Of a stretch of DNA of 64,000 bases, positions 43,825 to 52,385 are shown piece after piece. Position 1 is the stretch's first letter. Each line of letters opens with the position of its first letter. The stretch lies in NCBI RefSeq assembly GCF_000789235.1, contig NZ_KN525716.1:3206100-3270099 (forward strand). The letters run 5' to 3'. The notes below the pieces were generated by a model that was not told where the DNA came from, did no database searches, and worked only from the letters and a program-made list of their open reading frames with translations. The translations under genes and the position numbers were made by a program. The stretch is from Wocania ichthyoenteri Th78 (GTDB taxonomy: Bacteria > Bacteroidota > Bacteroidia > Flavobacteriales > Flavobacteriaceae).

Positions 43825-45069
43825 ATGAAAACAAAAAGCACCTTCGCGGTTATTTTCTTTACAAGAAAATCAAGAAGCAATCCCAATCAAATTTCCATCT
43901 ATGCCCGTATTACCGTAAGCGGCAAACGCTCGGAAATGAGTTTAAAACGGAGTATTGAACAAAACCAGTGGGACAATACCAAAAATAGAGGGCGGGGCAA
44001 TTCAGAAACTGCCAGAATCTTGAACGCTTATTTAGATGGGGTTTATAACAAACTTCTTCAATGCCATAAAGAGCTTATGGAAGAAGATAAGGTGCTGTCC
44101 TCCGATGCCATCAAGTCCCGATATTTGGGAGAAGATGACAATAGTAAAACCTTAAAAGAACTCATTGCTTATCACAATGGCAATATGGTTCACGTCCTGA
44201 AAGCAGGAACGATGAAGAATTATTATACAACAGAACGATACTTACAGAAGTTTTTGAGGAAGAAAAAAAGATTAAAAGATATCTATTTGAAACAATTGAA
44301 CTTTAGGTTCATCACTGACTTTGAACACTACCTAAGAACCTATAAGAACTCCAAAAAACAATTGATGTTATCCAATAATGGAGTCATGAAACATTTGGAG
44401 CGTTTCAAGAAAATGATAAACCTGGCCATAAAACTAGAATGGATGCATAAAAACCCATTCAGCCAATTTCAGTTAAAATATGATAAATATGATAGAGCAT
44501 ATTTAAACGAAAGAGAACTGGAACTGTTAGAAAACACAGAATTCAATAGCGGACGTTTACAAAAAATAAAAGATTGCTTTGTGTTTTCTTGTTACACAGG
44601 ATTATCCTATATCGATGTAAAAGAACTGGCAGAAAGCCATATCGTAAAAGGCATAGACAATAACAATTGGATTTACACCAGACGCGAAAAAACAGACGAA
44701 CAGGTAAAAATACCAATACTCCCTAAAGCTTGGGCAATATTAGAAAAGTATAGGGTCGACAAAGAACAGAATATTACAATGAATTTGTTGCCCATAAGTT
44801 CCAATCAAAAAACAAATACCTATTTAAAGGAAATTACAAAAGCCTGTGGTATTCATAAAAATATTTCTTTTCATGTCGCTAGACATACGTTTGCGACTAC
44901 GGTTATGTTGTCCAATGGCGTACCTATAGAAACGGTATCTAAGCTTTTGGGACATGCCAAACTCTCGACAACCCAAATCTATGCCAGGGTCGTGGAAACT
45001 AAAATTAGTGAGGATATAAGTAACTTACTGAAGAGATTTAAAAAGAAAGAAGAAAATAAAAGTGCTTAA
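43825..45069 (+). CDS. Tyrosine-type site-specific integrase
   Basis: The 414-residue protein has the layout of Bacteroidota element integrases: an arm-binding domain (1-90), a SAM-like core-binding domain (about 105-210) and a catalytic domain. Catalytic residues are Lys289, His350 and Arg353 (SFHVARHTFATT), His377 (LLGHAKLSTTQ) and the nucleophile Tyr386 (IYARV). The usual first Arg is replaced: the motif reads YTGLSYIDV with Ser261, as reported for IntDOT of CTnDOT. The ATG start was chosen over a TTG 24 bases upstream. Its place after tRNA-Pro makes it the integrase of an island to the right. Confidence 0.93.
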   Translation: MKTKSTFAVIFFTRKSRSNPNQISIYARITVSGKRSEMSLKRSIEQNQWDNTKNRGRGNSETARILNAYLDGVYNKLLQCHKELMEEDKVLSSDAIKSRYLGEDDNSKTLKELIAYHNGNMVHVLKAGTMKNYYTTERYLQKFLRKKKRLKDIYLKQLNFRFITDFEHYLRTYKNSKKQLMLSNNGVMKHLERFKKMINLAIKLEWMHKNPFSQFQLKYDKYDRAYLNERELELLENTEFNSGRLQKIKDCFVFSCYTGLSYIDVKELAESHIVKGIDNNNWIYTRREKTDEQVKIPILPKAWAILEKYRVDKEQNITMNLLPISSNQKTNTYLKEITKACGIHKNISFHVARHTFATTVMLSNGVPIETVSKLLGHAKLSTTQIYARVVETKISEDISNLLKRFKKKEENKSA

Positions 45070-45211
45070 AACAACTTTTTAAGACTTAAAAAAGAATTTT
45101 CTTTCAATGCGCTTTTCAATAAGTTATGGGATTGTCTTGAAAGGAAATTTTGAGTTTTTATAAAATTCGGGTCTTGAAATATGATAATTTATAGGGGTTG
45201 TTATTAATAAA

Positions 45212-45243
45212 ATCCCTTACAGTCAATAACTTATCCCTTACAG
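45212..45243. promoter_or_regulatory. Direct repeats spaced two helical turns, upstream of the MauE-fusion gene
   Basis: ATCCCTTACAG occurs at 45212-45222 and again at 45233-45243, a 21-base period. The copies lie 43-74 bases upstream of the start codon, where an activator would bind. LytTR-type regulators use such 21- to 22-base-spaced direct repeats, but the regulator here is unknown. Confidence 0.5.
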
Positions 45244-45285
45244 ATAATTTTTTGTTCCGAACTTTACCATATCAAATCAAAAGAT

Positions 45286-46803
45286 ATGAATCGTTCGCTA
45301 AAATTTCGAAAATGGATACCATTTGCGGTCAGTATTCTATATATAATATTATTTGCATATGCAACAATTAGTAAGTTTCTAGATTTTGAAAACTTCAAAA
45401 TACAATTGGGGCAATCACCTATGCTCACTAACTTCGCAGAGGTCATAGCTTATGGTGTTCCAACCTTGGAATTATTGCTGGCCATTGCATTAAGCATACA
45501 CAAATTCAGAACCCTTGCCCTATATGTAAGCCTAGGGCTTATGACCGCTTTCAGTATGTATATTGCAGCTATACTCAACTTGAGCGATTTTGTACCCTGC
45601 TCTTGTGGCGGTATCTTGGAAGACTTAGGTTGGACAGAACATTTGATCTTCAACCTTATCTTCGTGCTTCTAGGTTGCATCGCCATTATTCTTAGCAGCC
45701 AAGACCAAAAGACAGACGCCAACTCTAACAATACCAGCCCGAAGAGACACCCTTTGATTAAAATTAGCAGTATCGTATTACTATGCTCTAGTCTTGTATT
45801 GGGCTTGTTTTCCAATACAAATTATAAAAACCATTTGCCTGGAAGTTTTATTCGCTTATTTCCGCCACATCCTATTTCAGAAATCAAAGCGAAGATATCC
45901 TTAACAAAAGACGAATTTCAGTTTGCAGGAATCACCAAAAACAATATATATCTGCATAAAAAAGGAAATCCCCTTGAACTCTTACAGCTCGACTATAACC
46001 TTTCTAAAGCGGATACGATTCTTTTAAAGGTACCCAAACCATACCAGCTTAAGCATAACAGAACGGCGATTGCCATAAATGATCTTGGGGTGTTCATCAC
46101 CGATGGCGCCAAACCCATTCTCCTAAAAGGTAGCACGAACAATTGGAAGCTCAAGGCGGTGGATCTAAAAAACAATCATTTTAATTCCGCAACCGTGATC
46201 GACACCAACCTTTTGGCTGTGACCAAACTAATTCCCCAAAAAGGCCGCCTTTTAGGATTGTTAAACACGAACGTGCTTACCATTGACCTAAACCCTTTGG
46301 CGCTAAAAAAACAAGTCGATGGTTTTTTCTGTACCGATGGGTTTTTGCATTATAATCCCGAGCTTCAAAAACTCATATATACGTATTACTACCGCAATGA
46401 ATATATCCTGCTGGACAAAAACTTAAAGGTAGCAGCCCGATATAATACCATAGATACCACGACCACAGCCCAAATAAAAATCAGGGAAGCAGCAAGTAAA
46501 GAACAGCGCTCTATGGCTACACCACCTCCAGTGGTCAACAGTAGGGGTTCTTCACAACAATACTGGTTATTCAACCAATCGAGAATTCGTGCTAAAAACG
46601 AATCCGAAAAACAGTTCAATCAAGGGAAGGTCATCGATGTATACCATTTAAAAAAGGGAATGTACAAACACAGTTTTTATATCCCAAACCTAGAAGGGCA
46701 ATCTCTTAAGGATTTTAGAATTGCCCATGACCAGCTCTTGGTATTATATCCAGATAGAATCGCTAGGTATGCCCTAGGCAAAAATTACCTCGGACTATTA
46801 TAA
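45286..46803 (+). CDS. MauE/DoxX-like redox membrane domain fused to a beta-propeller-like domain
   Basis: Residues 10-140 hold four membrane helices of the MauE/DoxX redox group, with a CSCGG motif (VPCSCGGILEDLGW) beside the third. A fifth helix follows at about 155-173. The remaining 310 residues look like a repeated beta-sheet structure, probably a propeller (KNNIYLHKKGNPLELLQLDY, RNEYILLDKNLKVAARYNT, IAHDQLLVLYPDRIARYAL). MauE-type domains pass electrons to periplasmic disulfides. The next gene encodes a four-cysteine peptide and a thioredoxin lipoprotein converges from the right, so a role in peptide thiol chemistry is a reasonable inference. Base use is richer in G and C than in the core genes. 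Confidence 0.7.
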   Translation: MNRSLKFRKWIPFAVSILYIILFAYATISKFLDFENFKIQLGQSPMLTNFAEVIAYGVPTLELLLAIALSIHKFRTLALYVSLGLMTAFSMYIAAILNLSDFVPCSCGGILEDLGWTEHLIFNLIFVLLGCIAIILSSQDQKTDANSNNTSPKRHPLIKISSIVLLCSSLVLGLFSNTNYKNHLPGSFIRLFPPHPISEIKAKISLTKDEFQFAGITKNNIYLHKKGNPLELLQLDYNLSKADTILLKVPKPYQLKHNRTAIAINDLGVFITDGAKPILLKGSTNNWKLKAVDLKNNHFNSATVIDTNLLAVTKLIPQKGRLLGLLNTNVLTIDLNPLALKKQVDGFFCTDGFLHYNPELQKLIYTYYYRNEYILLDKNLKVAARYNTIDTTTTAQIKIREAASKEQRSMATPPPVVNSRGSSQQYWLFNQSRIRAKNESEKQFNQGKVIDVYHLKKGMYKHSFYIPNLEGQSLKDFRIAHDQLLVLYPDRIARYALGKNYLGLL

Positions 46804-46917
46804 ACACCAGAAGCCATGGTCAAGCCTTAAAAATATTTTACTAGTAGAATCAGGCGACGAGACCGAATACCTGTAGAAAAAAGTAGGTCGTATGTTTAAT
46901 CTTAAATTTTTAAAATC

Positions 46918-47169
46918 ATGAAAAGGATTCAAGGAATTTTAACCGTTGCTGCTTTTGTAATTGCTATTGGTGGCGCTTTTGCGTCTAGCCAACTGGATAT
47001 CCTATCGGTATTCAAAGCGCCTACAAGCGGCGGAACGTGTCAAACGGCAACGCTGCCCCCAAATTGTGGTACTGTCGTGGGACCAACGTGTACGTTGGGC
47101 ATTAACACGTATTACCAGACCAAAAATGCTCAAGGTCAGTGTGAAGATGAATACTATTTTAATAATTAG
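46918..47169 (+). CDS. Small exported four-cysteine peptide (DUF6520-like)
   Basis: This 83-residue protein has a signal-type N-terminus (residues 1-24, GILTVAAFVIAIGGAFAS). The mature part has four cysteines (41, 50, 58, 75) and many Thr, Gly and Asn. Length and pattern fit the DUF6520 group of small secreted Bacteroidota proteins. It follows the MauE fusion by about 115 bases in the same direction. Four cysteines beside redox genes suggest disulfides. A terminator follows. Confidence 0.75.
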   Translation: MKRIQGILTVAAFVIAIGGAFASSQLDILSVFKAPTSGGTCQTATLPPNCGTVVGPTCTLGINTYYQTKNAQGQCEDEYYFNN

Positions 47170-47189
47170 TAATGTTTTAGTATTCTAAA

Positions 47190-47218
47190 AAGAGTGGTCT
47201 ACTGCGTAGACCACTCTT
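47190..47218. terminator. Bidirectional terminator between peptide gene and thioredoxin gene
   Basis: AAGAGTGGTCTAC and its complement form a perfect 13-base stem with a TGC loop, between two convergent genes, with a T-run on the minus strand. Confidence 0.9.
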
Positions 47219-47240
47219 ACTAAAAAAGTAAACAATGTAA

Positions 47241-48641
47241 TTAGCTTTGAGTATCCCTAATGACTATGACCTTCATAGCCTTTGTCTTTTGCTCCAACAA
47301 CAAACCATGTTTTTCAAGTGCTTTTTTAAGTGCATCAAAATCAGTAAGTATGGTGTCCAGTTCTATATCAATATTTTCAGTAATGCCGGTTTCATCCAAA
47401 AAGGGTGGTCCTGATTGATTATTTCCCCAAAGAAGCAATAAAATTTGCTTTATTGACATATTAATATATTTTGAATAGGTCAACCCGTTTCCTTTGTAAG
47501 CGGACATTCCGCCTTTGGTAATCAAATTCTTTTTCCCTTTTTCAGTAGCTTTTAATGCCCAATAAGGCATTTTACGTGTTTCTACGGATACGTCATAACC
47601 AAAATAATTTTTTAAATCGCGCTGCATGATCCTTTGGTTATCCAATGTATGGGACAAACGATTATCTGGCACCATCAAACTATAGCAGTATATATGCTCC
47701 ATCCGCTTATTATCGACAAAAAAGAGAGCGGTATCTTTTATGTCTAGAATAGGTTCGTACCAATATTCCCCATAACAATTTGGGTGTGTCTTATAGCGGT
47801 TTGGACTATTTTGAACCGTATCTCCATAAGCTATCTTATATAATTCTTTTAAAGACACATTGATAACCTGGCAAGCCATTTTGGAGCTTCCGTTGTTGGG
47901 CTTAAAATACCCAAAAGACTTAGGGACAATATCCCTTTTACCTCGTGTTAATAAAGATCTATACATAAAATCATCATCTTCTCCACCATTGCCATTGATA
48001 AGCAGCGGTTGCTTTCTATCAAAGCTATTGAACTTTTCTTTGAACTGGGTGACGTTCAGGTTTAGCTCAACATCCAAGGGTTCTGCTTTTAAAAAAGATT
48101 CTATGTTTTCGGGTGTCAGGGCTCTGCTTCCTGTAATAGCCTGTACGATGCCCTTTTCGTCAATCCAAATGATGTGGGGAACTACTTGTATCCCTAGTTT
48201 ATCGAACAACTCGACACTATAGGATATGGGGATTTCTAAGTCGTATCGCTTTCGGTATTTTTCATAAATATCACGGGTGCCATCGTAGTGTTTGCCTTTA
48301 TTTCCAGTCACCAACATAAGTTCCACCCGGTTCTTAAATTGCTTGTTGAGCTTATCTACTTTCGGAAAACTGTAGATGCACAATTTACAAAAGCGGGTCC
48401 AAAAATCCAGGATTACGAATTTTCCCTTCAGATCTTCCAGGCTTATTTCTTTGTCTCTGTGGTATTCAATATTGGTCAGTACAATATCCGGCATGGGCTT
48501 TCCAACGGTCGGAAATACTGCCTCCTTGTTTTCCTTTGTCACCAGGTCGTTTTGTACCGTGTCATCCTGTTTGTTTTTGGAATTATCGGCGTTGCATGCT
48601 ACCAGCAGTAGTATCAACACATAAAAAAATCTTTTCATCAT
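47241..48641 (-). CDS. TlpA-like thioredoxin lipoprotein with C-terminal DUF3738-like domain
   Basis: A lipobox at Cys16 (LLLVACNAD) marks an exported lipoprotein of 466 residues. The thioredoxin domain (about 43-190) has its active site at FWTRFCKLCIYSFPKV (Cys85 and Cys88). The C-terminal end (FDALKKALEKHGLLLEQKTK) resembles the DUF3738 domain often found behind TlpA domains. In related bacteria such proteins lie beside SusC/SusD pairs, and here a SusC/SusD remnant is directly upstream. It probably reduces or isomerises disulfides in surface proteins; the partner is unknown. Confidence 0.8.
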   Translation of the reverse strand: MMKRFFYVLILLLVACNADNSKNKQDDTVQNDLVTKENKEAVFPTVGKPMPDIVLTNIEYHRDKEISLEDLKGKFVILDFWTRFCKLCIYSFPKVDKLNKQFKNRVELMLVTGNKGKHYDGTRDIYEKYRKRYDLEIPISYSVELFDKLGIQVVPHIIWIDEKGIVQAITGSRALTPENIESFLKAEPLDVELNLNVTQFKEKFNSFDRKQPLLINGNGGEDDDFMYRSLLTRGKRDIVPKSFGYFKPNNGSSKMACQVINVSLKELYKIAYGDTVQNSPNRYKTHPNCYGEYWYEPILDIKDTALFFVDNKRMEHIYCYSLMVPDNRLSHTLDNQRIMQRDLKNYFGYDVSVETRKMPYWALKATEKGKKNLITKGGMSAYKGNGLTYSKYINMSIKQILLLLWGNNQSGPPFLDETGITENIDIELDTILTDFDALKKALEKHGLLLEQKTKAMKVIVIRDTQS

Positions 48642-48687
48642 AGTTTTTATTTAATATCTGTTTATATATAAATCTGTCCCATAAAGC

Positions 48688-48777
48688 CTAATAACCGGGA
48701 TTTTGGGTCATGTTCGGATTGTTCTGCAACTCACTTTGCGGAATGGGAAATAACACATCGGTAGGTTGCCACCCCGG
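48688..48777 (-). pseudogene. SusD/RagB-type C-terminal remnant
   Basis: In the frame one base off from the SusC fragment, the minus strand encodes PGWQPTDVLFPIPQSELQNN followed by PNMTQNPGY and a stop. This is the characteristic end of SusD-family surface glycan-binding lipoproteins. Nothing else of SusD remains. The fragment is joined directly to the plug domain of a SusC gene, so a deletion removed the SusC barrel and nearly all of SusD. Confidence 0.85.
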
Positions 48778-49574
48778 TTTGATAATAGTACGACTCCATT
48801 AGCGCCCCGAGAGCCATAGATAGCGGTAGCATCTGCATCTTTAAGTACTTCTATGCTTTCTACATCATTCATATCAATACCGTTTAGAGCATTGCCTCCT
48901 CGAGTGATGCCATACCCGATATTTGAGGTGAGTACCTCAGTATTCAAGGGCACACCATTGACAATATATAAGGGCTCGTTCCCACTGGCAATGCTATTGC
49001 GCCCCCGAATCTGGATATTAAAACTGCCACCAGGCACTCCTGTGTTTTGAGTAATAAACACCCCTGACATGCGCCCTTGAATAGCGGATAACGGATTTGC
49101 TATGGGCTGTTTTTCTATACCCTTTGAAGTAACCTTGGAAATACTCCCAGTACTTTTTTTCTTGGAAACCTTATAGTAACCCGCGTTGATATTAACGGCA
49201 TCCAAATCGGTGAATTCGGGTGTAAGAACAACATTGATTAGGTTTCTGGCATTTATGGCTATTTCCTGCGTGCCGTAGCCTATATACGAAAAGACCAAAA
49301 CAGCTTGGGATGGCGCTTCTATTTGGTAGTTGCCGTCAAAATTGGACACTACGCCTGTATTGGTATTTTTGATTTGGATGGTTACGCCCGCTAAAGGTAC
49401 ACCAGCATTGTCGGTAACTTTACCTTTAACCAATTGCTGCTGATGGTTTGGAGTAAATACTTGATGTTCTTTTTTAGCAGCGTACGCAGAGCTTAAGGAA
49501 AATATTGCGATGCCCAAAATAATAAAGGCATACTTTAAGGCGCGCAAACACCTTGTAACATAATTATTTTTCAT
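48708..49574 (-). pseudogene. Truncated SusC/RagA-type TonB-dependent receptor
   Basis: A full SusC has about 1000 residues; only 288 are open here. Present are a signal peptide (1-32), the carboxypeptidase-like regulatory domain (about 48-118, VKGKVTDNAGVPLAGVTIQI) and the plug domain (about 145-262, with ADATAIYGSRGANGVVLL). From about residue 264 the frame runs into the SusD end read in a wrong frame (MCYFPFRKVSCRTIRT). The whole 22-strand barrel is missing, so it cannot transport. It was once a SusC-SusD pair upstream of the thioredoxin lipoprotein. Confidence 0.9.
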
Positions 49575-50412
49575 AATTTTGAATTAAGTTTAACATTAGT
49601 TTGTTGAATTAATGCCTCCTATGAACCCGCAAAAGTTATTTAGGAGGCTTTCATGTTTTTTAGTGTCTATTCATGGGCAGTTTAAGGCTTTAATGGTTTA
49701 ACTTTTTAATGTGGCTTCCAGCAGCCCTTTGCTATGTTTTTTGATAAATTGTAGTTTATAACATGACTAACTCTATAACATAGAAAACAGAGGGCCTTTG
49801 AAAGCACGGGTACTTAGCTATTAATATATCCTAGGTTCGGATGCCATTGAAAAAGATGAATTGTGTGGTTATGGGATAGAGAAATGGAAAATGTAATCCG
49901 AAAGAGAGATGTATCGTTAATCCCATAACAAAGTGGTCTATACTGGGTTTTTTGGCTTTTTCTTAAAGAGAATGTCAAACACGGAGATACCCCACTTGTG
50001 AAAATGTTTTGGAAGTTCTCTAACCGTTATTTTACAAAATTTGTGTTGCATTCTGTTTTAGTTTAACTATTTAATTTAAAATAAATGAGAACAACGCTAA
50101 GAAACGTTAAGTTTAAACCAAAATGTATAGATACAAAAAAGCGTGAAACTCAACTTACCAATCTGAGGTACTGGTATACCTTGCACCGATAAGAGAGCTC
50201 ACGCCTAGGTCGTGAGCCAATCTACTTATCATCTCAGGTGCAAAAATTACCAGTTTTCAGATTGAGAATCAAAGCGACAGCTTCAAATATTTTCTATACG
50301 AAGAATCGCAAAAATAGACCTTTCTTTTGGAAAGGATAATCAAATATAAACAAATTTTTCAACTACACAAACGTCGTTGAATTATTTTTTTTAATTACCG
50401 TCATTTGACTCT
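49575..50412. other. Long non-coding gap with a structured element
   Basis: No protein gene is supported across this 840-base stretch. Its left part should hold the promoter of the former SusC gene. Near 50087 there is a short tandem repeat (AACGCTAAG, AACGTTAAG). The main feature is the long hairpin at 50159-50264, described separately. Confidence 0.6.
50159..50264. ncRNA. Long multi-segment hairpin, candidate structured RNA or recombination site
   Basis: Five blocks pair in register across 106 bases: CAATCTGA with TCAGATTG, ACTGGTA with TACCAGT, TTGCACC with GGTGCAA, GATAAG with CTTATC, and GCTCACG with CGTGAGC around the loop CCTAGGT. That is 35 base pairs with small internal loops. There is no T-run, so it is not a simple terminator. 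No known RNA family is recognised. It could be a small RNA, an RNA thermometer-like leader of the HTH gene 149 bases further on, or a folded single-strand recombination site. Either strand is possible. Confidence 0.5.
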
Positions 50413-50766
50413 ATGATTGCGAATGAAGATATCTTATATTACACTACTTCGATTGAAATGGTTCTTAAAGAACTTAGAAAGGAGAGGGGGGTTGCCCAGG
50501 GAAAAATTAACGGATTGTCTCAATCTGATGTGAATATAGAATTTGCTCAAAAATATGAAATCACTCTAAATATGGGAAGGATGGAGTCCAAGCCTAATTT
50601 CGGAATGAATAAATTACTCTATCTCTGTGATTATTTTGGGATATCAACGATTGATTTCTTTAAAAGAGTTTTGAGTAAAGAAAAAAATGAAATCATTGAA
50701 TTCATAAAAGCAAAAGAAGAAGATAAAAGAAAACGAAAAAGAAGGAAGAAACCAACAAGTAAGTAA
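50413..50766 (+). CDS. Small helix-turn-helix (XRE-like) protein
   Basis: This 117-residue protein has an XRE-type pattern: TSIEMVLKELRKERGVAQGK at the start, a central helix-turn-helix region and the closing NKLLYLCDYFGISTIDFF, the usual end of the family's DNA-binding fold. The C-terminal tail is very basic (KRKRKRRKKPTSK). Its position on a mobile island between a SusC remnant and mobilization genes suggests a regulator of the element. The target is not known. Confidence 0.7.
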   Translation: MIANEDILYYTTSIEMVLKELRKERGVAQGKINGLSQSDVNIEFAQKYEITLNMGRMESKPNFGMNKLLYLCDYFGISTIDFFKRVLSKEKNEIIEFIKAKEEDKRKRKRRKKPTSK

Positions 50767-51116
50767 GAGCCAATAAAAGTAGATTGGATTTTTATTTCCT
50801 TCAAGCACAAAATCCTGTATATATAAGTAATCCATTAAGTGGTTAATAGGCAATTTTCTACCAGATGACCAATTGGAAACTTATGACGCCGTATAGAAAC
50901 TATTATTATCAGAAGAACATTCATCAGAAACCAAATAAATCCCATTCCAGCCCATTCCCCTGCATTGCGTAAACACTCCATTTCGGAAAAAGCGCTTCAT
51001 TAAATGAAATCTTGAACACAAGCCCAAAATGCGAAAAAACATTTTAGGCTCAAGTTCACTTGACCAGAATTTCAATTGATAAGAAGTGTTTCAATTTAAG
51101 CTATTCAAAAAAAGAG
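50767..51116. other. Gap with an imperfect hairpin
   Basis: I see no supported gene. A 64-codon open frame on the minus strand has no recognisable pattern. An imperfect hairpin with AGCCCAAAATG and CATTTTAGGCT lies at 51021-51050. Confidence 0.5.
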
Positions 51117-51326
51117 CTATTTATAATCTGGAGATATAATATAAGCCTTTGATTTACCCCTGCCATTTTTTAATAAAACCTTATAGTAAATAAGTTTGTC
51201 TATTTCGCTGTTGAGCATTGGAATACTAATAGGGTCGGGGAGTAGTGTTCTTATTTTATAAGCACTAACCTTATTATGTGATATAACAATATTGACTATG
51301 TTTAGTTGTCGATTAGTAAGGTCCAT
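51117..51326 (-). CDS. Small winged-helix-like protein
   Basis: This protein of about 69 residues reads like a short winged helix: DLTNRQLNIVNIVISHNKVS, then a helix-turn-helix with ISIPMLNSEIDKLIYYKVL, and a wing KNGRGKSKAYIISPDYK. I chose the inner ATG; one seven codons upstream is also possible. It would bind DNA by itself, perhaps as a regulator of the element. The call rests on pattern only. Confidence 0.45.
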   Translation of the reverse strand: MDLTNRQLNIVNIVISHNKVSAYKIRTLLPDPISIPMLNSEIDKLIYYKVLLKNGRGKSKAYIISPDYK

Positions 51327-51537
51327 GTACAAACATAAAGAAATCATATAAAATTAAAAAGCAACACTAGTATTCATACAATATTCCCGAAATATAAACG
51401 TCGCAAAATATTTCTCGGAAAAGGGACGCCATAAAGCCGTTCGTGCCTCACTTTTTATTGCGTTTCCTTTCCGCTCCAAAATTTTGTCTTCCGTTTGGTG
51501 TGCGCTCGAATATTGTTTAATTTAAAATCATTTAATT

Positions 51538-51942
51538 ATGGAAACAAAAACAAAATCGAACGGAAGAGTAAAAAAAGAAACTGCAACCGTTAAAAAGGAC
51601 GTTAAAAAGCAATTTACGGAAGAAGCGATTGGACAAGTGCAAAAAACCAAACAGGCCATTGTGAGCAAAGCGACCATTGATTTGGCAGACCGCATCCAAA
51701 AATTTGAAAAGCTGCGCGGACTGGCTACCCAACGGGAACGATTGGTACAGACCCTGAACGAGCTGACGAAGTTCAATTACAATCAAGGCGATTCGGCTTC
51801 ATTTTACATTAGGGACTCTCATAATCTGGAGTTCAAGACGACGAATACCAATTTGATCAAGTTGGTAACAACACATTTACAATCGACTTTAGAGGTTCGT
51901 AAAGAAGAAATCGAAAATGCGATTATACAGTTTGAACTGTAA
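51538..51942 (+). CDS. Conserved mobile-element protein of unknown function
   Basis: I cannot name this 134-residue protein. It has a lysine-rich disordered start (TKSNGRVKKETATVKKDVKK), a helical middle (ATIDLADRIQKFEKLRGLAT) and a mixed end (FNYNQGDSASFYIRDSHNLE, then helices). No membrane segment or signal peptide is present. The ATG follows an ATTTAATTTAAAATCATTTA leader. It lies in the same direction as the mobilization gene downstream, which suggests it belongs to the element's transfer region. Its base use is more GC-rich than that of the core genes. Confidence 0.6.
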   Translation: METKTKSNGRVKKETATVKKDVKKQFTEEAIGQVQKTKQAIVSKATIDLADRIQKFEKLRGLATQRERLVQTLNELTKFNYNQGDSASFYIRDSHNLEFKTTNTNLIKLVTTHLQSTLEVRKEEIENAIIQFEL

Positions 51943-52007
51943 CCGGATTTTCAATGAACCATTAAAACCTGTTCGAAAGAATGGGTTTTTTTATGTTTTG
52001 ATTTTTT

Positions 52008-52060
52008 ATTGTTGAAATAGAACAACTCTCAAAACATCGAGTTGTTTCCAATTCAACAAT
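52008..52060. repeat. Two-tier inverted repeat
   Basis: ATTGTTGAA pairs with TTCAACAAT outside, and AACAACTC with GAGTTGTT inside, with four and five unpaired bases between tiers and a 10-base loop. Confidence 0.65.
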
Positions 52061-52293
52061 GCACCATGTATTTTTAATCAATTTTTTAAAAAACAAAATG
52101 ATTAAGCCAAAAAATCAACAATGAAAAGCCAGTCAATTATTGGCGTGGAATATTTCGAATCTGACGTTTCTTTTTTCAATATTTCAAAAAACCATAATTT
52201 TTAGCTTTAAATCACATCGTTTGATACATAAATACATTTTTGATTTACTCAGAAAAACCGTACTTTGATATGGCTAGCAATCCAGTAAAAGGG

Positions 52294-52385
52294 CAACTGA
52301 TTTTTCGTCAGTTGTTGAGGATTTTGTCAAGCCAAAGCTTGACGGAATCTGCTAAGCAAGAGGGTAACACGCGAAGCGATGTTAC
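52294..52385. other. Candidate origin of transfer (oriT)
   Basis: Three hairpins stand within 92 bases: CAACTGA/TCAGTTG (52294-52314), GTCAAGC/GCTTGAC (52326-52343) and GTAACA/TGTTAC around GCGAAGC (52364-52385). They lie about 130 bases upstream of a BfmA/BtgA-type mobilization gene, where oriT sites of Bacteroidota elements are usually found. This is an inference from layout; no nick-site match can be shown. Confidence 0.45.

Noticed and set aside
48771-48780. A second tRNA-Pro attachment site (CCACCCCGG).
   Set aside because: It matches only eight bases of the tRNA end and lies within the SusD remnant coding sequence.
50159-50264. A TPP or other known riboswitch.
   Set aside because: The CTGAG-like bases are part of a stem here, the two-arm layout is missing, and no vitamin gene follows.
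50881-51075. A 64-codon minus-strand frame.
   Set aside because: No recognisable pattern, odd composition, and it crosses an imperfect hairpin.
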